From an uncultured Lachnospiraceae bacterium (GTDB lineage Bacteria > Bacillota_A > Clostridia > Lachnospirales > Lachnospiraceae), in assembly GCA_900553635.1 (NCBI GenBank), contig USDU01000071.1:1-10878 (forward strand): 10,878 nt of DNA, given 5' to 3'. How positions within the stretch are numbered: position 1 is the stretch's first letter; each line of letters opens with the position of its first letter. Under the pieces are notes generated by a model. That model was not told where the DNA came from, searched no databases, and saw only the letters and a program-made list of their open reading frames with translations. Made by a program: the position numbers and the translations under genes. This document shows, piece after piece, positions 6,311 to 10,878 of this stretch.

Positions 6311-6991
6311 TTATTTTGCGCCGTACTGTTCATAATATGCGTCGATTGCCGCCTTACACGTGTCATCAATGAGAACTCTGCCCTGGCAGGGACGGTTGTA
6401 GAGGTGCTCTACCACGTCCGCCATGGTAACGATGGCGTTGGTCTCAAAGCCGTACAGATCCTTTACCTCGTCCAGAGCGCATTTCACGCCGCCCTTGCCG
6501 ACCTCCATGCGGTCCAGGGACACCATCAGACCCACGATCTCCACGTCAGCCGCGCCCTTTACCTTCGGTACGGTTTCCTCCATGGATTTGCCTGAGGTAG
6601 TTACGTCCTCGATCATAACGACACGGTCGCCGTCCTTCAGCTTACTTCCCAGAAAGCTTCCCTTGTCCGCGCCGTGATCCTTCTCCTCCTTCCGGTCTGA
6701 GCAGTAGCGGACCTCTTTGCCGTACAGATCGCTGTAGGCAATGGCGGTAACCACGCTTAAGGGAATACCCTTATAGGCCGGTCCGAACAGCACGTCGAAG
6801 TCGTCGCCGTACTTGTCATGGATGGCCTTCGCGTAATACTGGCCCAGCCGTTTTAACTGGGAGCCGGTCACATAAGCGCCCGCGTTCATAAAAAACGGGG
6901 ACTTTCTGCCGCTCTTCAACGTAAACTCGCCGAACTTCAGCACGTCCGACTCTACCATAAATTCAATAAATTCTTTCTTATACTGTTCCAT
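6311..6991 (-). CDS. pyrE: Orotate phosphoribosyltransferase
   Basis: PyrE condenses orotate with PRPP to form OMP, the fifth step of pyrimidine synthesis, in the cytosol as a dimer. The 226-residue protein has the N-terminal FGEFTLKSGRKSPFF region at residues 20-34, the mobile catalytic loop RKEEKDHGADKG at 100-111, and the PRPP-binding signature VVMIEDVTTSGKS at 124-136. The length fits the slightly longer OPRTase subgroup (about 225 residues, versus 213 in E. coli). The ATG at 6991 has an AGGAGGG site at 7002-7008 with a 10-nt spacer. It is the first gene after the pilus terminator, with its own promoter about 40 nt upstream. No other pyr gene is in the window, so it is separated from any main pyrimidine operon or sits alone. 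Confidence 0.96.
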   Translation of the reverse strand: MEQYKKEFIEFMVESDVLKFGEFTLKSGRKSPFFMNAGAYVTGSQLKRLGQYYAKAIHDKYGDDFDVLFGPAYKGIPLSVVTAIAYSDLYGKEVRYCSDRKEEKDHGADKGSFLGSKLKDGDRVVMIEDVTTSGKSMEETVPKVKGAADVEIVGLMVSLDRMEVGKGGVKCALDEVKDLYGFETNAIVTMADVVEHLYNRPCQGRVLIDDTCKAAIDAYYEQYGAK

Positions 6992-7029
6992 TTTATCTTA
7001 ACCCTCCTAATAATAGCCATATTTCTTTT

Positions 7030-7058
7030 ATCTTAGCACAAAGCCTGCCGCTTCGCAA
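7030..7058 (-). promoter_or_regulatory. Probable pyrE promoter with extended -10
   Basis: The minus strand shows TTGCGA (7053-7058, 4 of 6 matches to TTGACA), a 17-nt spacer and TAAGAT (7030-7035, 4 of 6 matches to TATAAT). A TG one base before the -10 box makes an extended -10. Transcription would start near 7022, giving a leader of about 30 nt that is too short for a PyrR-type attenuator. It lies right after the pilus terminator, which fits the start of a new unit. Confidence 0.6.
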
Positions 7059-7068
7059 TCCGGCATTT

Positions 7069-7101
7069 AAAAAATGCTCTCCGGATACCGGAAAGCATTT
7101 T
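7069..7101 (-). terminator. Intrinsic terminator of the pilus operon
   Basis: Ten nucleotides after the pilT stop, a 14-bp stem with a single T-G wobble (AAAATGCTTTCCGG against CCGGAGAGCATTTT, loop TAT) is followed by a run of T residues. This is a textbook rho-independent terminator on the minus strand. It separates the pilus genes from pyrE. Confidence 0.92.
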
Positions 7102-7111
7102 CCTGATGCTT

Positions 7112-8161
7112 TTAGAGATACTGGGCGATCTCCGCCTTGTTATTTGTATAGCTCAGCGCGTCCTCCCGGGTGATATAGCCTTCCCGGACCAGGCGCCCAA
7201 GGTCCATATTCAGGGTGTGCATGCCGTTATCGGCGCCTACCTGCATCATGGACGGGATCTGATGGGTCTTGCCCTCGCGGATCAGGTTCAGGATGCTGTC
7301 GGTGCTTACAAGAAGCTCTGTGGCGGCGATACGGGTTACGCCTCCGCCACAGGGAATCAGGCACTGGCTGACGATTCCCTTCAAGGTGCCTGCCAGCTGG
7401 ATGCGTACCTGGTTCTGGCCCTCAGCCGGGCAGGCGTCGATGATACGCTCCACGGTCTGGGCCGCGCCGGTGGTATGCAGGGTGGACAGCACCAGATGAC
7501 CGGTCTCCGCGGCCAGAAGCGCTGCGGAAATGGTCTCGTAGTCACGCATCTCGCCCACCAGAATCACATCCGGGTCTTCACGGAGCGCGCTTCGAAGGGC
7601 TGACGCGAAGCTTCCTACATCCTCGCCCACCTCCCGCTGGTGAATCAGGGAGCGCTTACTCTCATACCGGTACTCGATGGGATCCTCGATGGTAATCACA
7701 TGTCGATCCAGATTCCGGTTCAGATACTCGATCATGGCCGCCAGGGTGGTGGATTTACCGCTGCCGGTGGGGCCGGTGACCAGAATCAGGCCTCTGGGCT
7801 GTTTGGCCATCTCATAAAGGGTGGTGGGCATCTTAAGCTCCTCCAAAGAGGGAATCTGCCCATTCAGCAGTCGTATGGTGGCCGCCAGCTTCTTCTGCTG
7901 CCGGAACACATTCACGCGCTGCCGCTCTCCTTCCGGGGTCTCCAGGGAAAAATCCGCATCCTCGCCCGCCTCAAAGGCTGCCCGGTGCCGCTCGCTTAAG
8001 AGCGAAAGCAGAAGGGAACGCACCTCCTCCGGCGAGGGCTGCAGCTCTGCCGCCTGAAGCCGTCCATTTACCCGGTACCACATGGGCATTGCCTCGGAAA
8101 TATGAATGTCGGACGCGCCTTTTTTCCGGGCGTCCCGGATAATCTCACAGATATCTGTCAT
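7112..8161 (-). CDS. pilT: Type IV pilus retraction ATPase PilT
   Basis: PilT is the hexameric cytoplasmic ATPase that depolymerises type IV pili and powers twitching. From the preferred start the protein has 349 residues, typical for PilT. Visible motifs are Walker A GPTGSGKS at residues 130-137, the Asp box TIEDPIE at 157-163, Walker B ILVGEMRD at 200-207 with the catalytic Glu204, and the His box HLVLSTLHT at 222-230. ILNLIREGKTHQI near 290-302 corresponds to the AIRNLIRE motif that marks PilT and is needed for retraction. The ATG at 8161 lies 1 nt after the pilB stop with GGAGAG 4 nt upstream. An ATG at 8173 inside pilB would add four residues and has a poorer site. It is the last gene before the terminator. 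Confidence 0.95.
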   Translation of the reverse strand: MTDICEIIRDARKKGASDIHISEAMPMWYRVNGRLQAAELQPSPEEVRSLLLSLLSERHRAAFEAGEDADFSLETPEGERQRVNVFRQQKKLAATIRLLNGQIPSLEELKMPTTLYEMAKQPRGLILVTGPTGSGKSTTLAAMIEYLNRNLDRHVITIEDPIEYRYESKRSLIHQREVGEDVGSFASALRSALREDPDVILVGEMRDYETISAALLAAETGHLVLSTLHTTGAAQTVERIIDACPAEGQNQVRIQLAGTLKGIVSQCLIPCGGGVTRIAATELLVSTDSILNLIREGKTHQIPSMMQVGADNGMHTLNMDLGRLVREGYITREDALSYTNNKAEIAQYL

Positions 8162-8162
8162 C

Positions 8163-9842
8163 TTACTCTCCATAGCTGATCTTCATCAGCTCCTCCGGCG
8201 TGGTCACGCCCTCCTTCACCAGAATGAGACCGCTCTCCTTCAGGGTCCGCATATGCTGATGCTCGACAGCATATTTCGTGATCTCCTCAATGGTCTCGTG
8301 ATCCACGATCATCCGCCGAATCTCATTGTTAACCGGAAGAATTTCATGAACTGCGATTCGTCCGCTGTAGCCTGTATGATTGCAGTGGGAGCAGCCCATG
8401 CCCCGGTGAATCTTCTTCACATCCCGGCCCAGAAATAAACGCTCCTGCTCGGTGGTCTCCATCTCCCTGGCGCAGCTGGGGCAGACCTTCCGAAGCAGTC
8501 GCTGGGCCACCAGTCCCACTAGGGAATTGGCCACCAGATAGGTCTCCACGCCCATATCCTGCAGTCGCACGATACTGGACACCGCATCGTTGGTATGCAG
8601 GGTGGAAAGCACCATATGACCGGTGATGGCCGCCCGGACCGAAGTACCGGCAGTCTCGCCGTCACGGGTCTCGCCCACCATGATAATATCCGGGTCCTGA
8701 CGCATCAGGGCACGCAGACCCACATCGAAGGTCATACCCGCGGTCACATTGACCTGGGTCTGGTTGATGCCGGGGATATTTTTCTCCACCGGATCCTCGA
8801 TGGTGGAGATATTCACCTTCCGGCCGGACAGGTAATCCAGCACCATATACAGTGTAGTGGACTTACCGCTTCCGGTGGGGCCGGTAATGTAAATGATACC
8901 GTTGGGGTAATTCAGCATGGGTGCGAACTGGCTGTAGCTGAAATCATCCATACCGAAATGATCGGCGTGATCCAGATGGGCCGCCGAGGCCAGAATACGC
9001 AGCACCGCTTTCTCGCCGAAGACTGTGGGCAGCACGGACACACGGATGTTGATATTGCCCTCATCCAGCTTTACCCGGAAATGGCCGTCCTGGGGGACAC
9101 GCTTCTCAGCGATATCCAGATTCGCCAGAATCTTGATACGGGCGATAAGAGGCGCGTGGATGTTCCGGTGAATGGTCACATATTCCATAATGACACCGTC
9201 AATACGCATGCGCACCCGGGTCTCATTTTCAAAGGGCTCGATATGGATATCGCTGGCGCCGCTCTTAATGGCACGCTCCAGAAGGCTGTTTAAGAGGCGG
9301 ATTATCGGCGCTTCATCGGCGCTGTTCTCCAGATCCTCGATTTCCAGATCGTCCGCCGCCGTGGTGGTAAAGCCCACGTTGGCCTGGCTGGCCGCCTGAC
9401 GGGCGCTGACCTCCGCGAAATAATAGGAAACTGCTTTTCTTAAGGGTTCCTCCTCTGAGAGGCAGATCTCCAGCTGGCAGCCGGTCTGCTGCCGGACCTC
9501 CTCCAGAGCGAAATAGTTCAGCGGGTCATTAACCGCCAGCACCATATGATGCTCCTGGACACTGATAGGAAGCAGGAGATTCTTTTCCGCAAGTTCTCTG
9601 CTTACCATGGCTACGGCCTTCACATCCACCGGCAGCTGAGCCACATCCACGATGCGCAGCTGCAGCCTGCTGGCCAGAGCGTCCAGCACCTGCTCCTCCG
9701 TCACAAAGCCCAGTTCACGCAGAATCTGGCCCACGCGCATGTCCCGGTGCTCCTTCTGATAAGCCAGGGCCTGGTTCATCTGCTCATCCGTTACATATCC
9801 TTTTTCCTTTAAGACGTCTCCGATTCGTAAGTTTGTATTCAC
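8163..9842 (-). CDS. pilB: Type IV pilus assembly ATPase PilB with N-terminal MshEN-type region
   Basis: PilB is the hexameric ATPase that drives pilus extension. The 559-residue protein starts with two tandem copies of a short motif, RIGDVLKEKGYVTDEQ at residues 6-21 and RVGQILRELGFVTEEQ at 36-51. These are the hallmark of MshEN domains, which in MshE-type ATPases bind cyclic di-GMP. The motor domain has Walker A GPTGSGKS at 321-328, the Asp box TIEDPVE at 347-353, Walker B IIMVGETRD at 386-394 and the His box HMVLSTLHT at 409-417. A zinc-binding tetracysteine follows (C454, C457, C484, C487), as in GspE/PilB. Translation starts at GTG, overlapping the TGA of the upstream pilO-like gene by 4 nt, with GAGGAG 8 nt upstream. 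pilT follows after 1 nt. Confidence 0.96.
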   Translation of the reverse strand: MNTNLRIGDVLKEKGYVTDEQMNQALAYQKEHRDMRVGQILRELGFVTEEQVLDALASRLQLRIVDVAQLPVDVKAVAMVSRELAEKNLLLPISVQEHHMVLAVNDPLNYFALEEVRQQTGCQLEICLSEEEPLRKAVSYYFAEVSARQAASQANVGFTTTAADDLEIEDLENSADEAPIIRLLNSLLERAIKSGASDIHIEPFENETRVRMRIDGVIMEYVTIHRNIHAPLIARIKILANLDIAEKRVPQDGHFRVKLDEGNINIRVSVLPTVFGEKAVLRILASAAHLDHADHFGMDDFSYSQFAPMLNYPNGIIYITGPTGSGKSTTLYMVLDYLSGRKVNISTIEDPVEKNIPGINQTQVNVTAGMTFDVGLRALMRQDPDIIMVGETRDGETAGTSVRAAITGHMVLSTLHTNDAVSSIVRLQDMGVETYLVANSLVGLVAQRLLRKVCPSCAREMETTEQERLFLGRDVKKIHRGMGCSHCNHTGYSGRIAVHEILPVNNEIRRMIVDHETIEEITKYAVEHQHMRTLKESGLILVKEGVTTPEELMKISYGE

Positions 9843-10576
9843 TGTGCCGTCTCCTCTCCTGTACTGGACGCGTCGCCGCAGGTATATACCGCGATGACGC
9901 AGCTACAGGTGGTCGTATCCACCGAATCCAGATTTTCATTCAGATAAGTGCCCTCCTGCATGGTGAAGGAACGCACCTGAAGTCCCGGATAATCCACCGC
10001 AATATCATTTAAGAAGCTGCGAATCATATCCTCGCTTCCCCGCACGGTCAGGCTCACGTCGGTGATGTGTACGTACTGTGCGTACACCGGCGTCACTGTG
10101 TCCGCACTGTCCCCGCTGTCCTCCCCACCGTCCAGCTCCGCTGTGGCTGTGTCCGGATCGGAGTTCTCTGCAGTATCCGCAGTCACCGCCAGAGCCGACA
10201 GGAAATAAGCGTCCGGCACCGCGTCCCGGGTCTCCGCAATACTTAAGGACACCGGGAACAGACTATGGTTCAGCACCACGCCGGTCACCAGCTCATCGAT
10301 CTCCTGATTTTCCATCAGGCCATAGTACTGATCCTGCGCCGCCTTCAGGGTCTCCTCCTGCTTTGCGATGGTTTCCTCCACCGCAGGCATATTTGCAATA
10401 GCGTCCTCCATCTCCTGCTTCTGCGCTGTCTTCGCCTCCAGGGAAGCGCTCAGATCCTCGTGCTTATTCAGTCCCGGGAAAATCAGAAGCTGCATGAAAA
10501 GCACCACAATCAGGACGCAGCCCAGCCCCTTTAACAGGACGATATCGCCCGGCTTTAATTCCGTATCCAGCTTCAT
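9839..10576 (-). CDS. pilO: PilO-like type IV pilus inner-membrane protein
   Basis: PilO pairs with PilN and helps align the pilus machine across the envelope. This 245-residue protein has the expected plan: a short cytoplasmic N-terminus, one membrane span at about residues 12-34, a coiled-coil-like stretch at about 39-92 rich in Glu, Lys and Gln, and an extracytoplasmic domain from about 97 to 232. An acidic, low-complexity segment at about 132-162, rich in Asp, Glu, Ser and Thr, interrupts this last domain. Sequence similarity in PilO is always weak, so the call rests on topology, length and position between pilN and pilB. The ATG follows the pilN stop with no gap, and GGAGG lies about 8 nt upstream. 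The stop overlaps the pilB start. Confidence 0.75.
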   Translation of the reverse strand: MKLDTELKPGDIVLLKGLGCVLIVVLFMQLLIFPGLNKHEDLSASLEAKTAQKQEMEDAIANMPAVEETIAKQEETLKAAQDQYYGLMENQEIDELVTGVVLNHSLFPVSLSIAETRDAVPDAYFLSALAVTADTAENSDPDTATAELDGGEDSGDSADTVTPVYAQYVHITDVSLTVRGSEDMIRSFLNDIAVDYPGLQVRSFTMQEGTYLNENLDSVDTTTCSCVIAVYTCGDASSTGEETAQ

Positions 10577-10878
10577 TTACTGCACCTCCCCGGCATCGGC
10601 TGCCGCGAGAACGCAGGACAGCGACAATGTATATTCGTTATCCCCGTAGGAATAACCGGTATAATTCACTTCTTCAAACAGGCCCGTGGTCGTAAGACGG
10701 CTCACATAACCCGGGATGTCGATGACCTGACGGCTGACCGCGTTGAAGGTCAGAGTGCCTGTCTCCATGTCCAGTCCCTGAATCTTCACGTCCATATCCC
10801 GGCCACTGACGTCCTCGATCTCCCGGATCACGCCTTCCGTCAGATCCGGATAGGTGGCCAGATTATCTTCCATCCGGT
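10577..10878 (-). CDS. pilN: PilN-like type IV pilus protein, C-terminal part, cut by the window edge
   Basis: About 100 residues are visible and the frame stays open to position 10878, so the ATG at 10873 is probably internal. The visible part (from NLATYPDLTEGV onward) reads like the C-terminal ferredoxin-like domain of PilN. An amphipathic first helix is followed by alternating strands: DVKIQGLDMETGTLTFNAVS, then IPGYVSRLTTTGLFEEVNY, then YTLSLSCVL. PilN proteins usually have a short cytoplasmic N-terminus and a membrane span before this domain; both would lie beyond the edge. The stop abuts the ATG of the pilO-like gene. The product is inferred from fold pattern and gene order, because PilN is poorly conserved. 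A GspL-like protein is the alternative. Confidence 0.7.
   Translation of the reverse strand, partial: RMEDNLATYPDLTEGVIREIEDVSGRDMDVKIQGLDMETGTLTFNAVSRQVIDIPGYVSRLTTTGLFEEVNYTGYSYGDNEYTLSLSCVLAAADAGEVQ

Noticed and set aside
8595..9293. Plus-strand open frame of 232 codons opposite pilB
   Set aside because: It is antisense to the motor domain of pilB, and its His- and Gly-rich product is typical of an antisense shadow.

Overview
The window reads as chromosomal DNA of a Gram-positive anaerobe of the class Clostridia, most likely a member of the Lachnospiraceae. This rests on the purE-purM-purN-purD order, strong AAGGAGG-type ribosome binding sites before most genes, a DUF6142-like membrane protein, and close resemblance of PurE, PurM and PyrE to remembered proteins of that family. 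No database search was possible. Every supported gene lies on the minus strand, so transcription runs from the right edge to the left edge. The long plus-strand open frames are shadows. I see no mobile element, CRISPR array, tRNA or rRNA.

In transcription order, the first block (10878 to 7112) is the end of a type IV pilus operon: pilN (C-terminal part, cut by the edge), a pilO-like gene, pilB (extension ATPase with an N-terminal MshEN-type region) and pilT (retraction ATPase). The genes touch or overlap, and a clear intrinsic terminator follows pilT at 7069-7101. The platform protein PilC, the pilins and the prepilin peptidase are not in the window.

The second block (7058 to 3184) starts at a recognisable promoter before pyrE (orotate phosphoribosyltransferase). 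It continues through a 50-residue single-span membrane protein, a VanZ-family membrane protein and a DUF6142-like membrane protein. After a 130-nt gap with two hairpins comes a 681-residue metallopeptidase whose C-terminal half carries the M29 aminopeptidase metal-ligand pattern and whose N-terminal half I do not recognise.

The third block (3142 to 1) is a de novo purine operon. A good sigma-A promoter, with a tandem 15-mer repeat just downstream of its -10 box, drives purE, purM, purN and purD (cut by the left edge). purM, purN and purD are tightly packed, but 132 nt with alternative hairpins separates purE from purM. PurD, PurN, PurM and PurE catalyse steps 2, 3, 5 and 6 of IMP synthesis, while PyrE makes OMP for pyrimidines, so the two nucleotide pathways sit side by side.

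Most of the window is ordinary housekeeping and pilus DNA. The parts that deserve a second look are the purE promoter repeats, the two structured intergenic regions, the small membrane protein after pyrE, the unexplained half of the M29-like protein, and the order and domain features of the pilus genes. I did not find evidence for a wholly new system.
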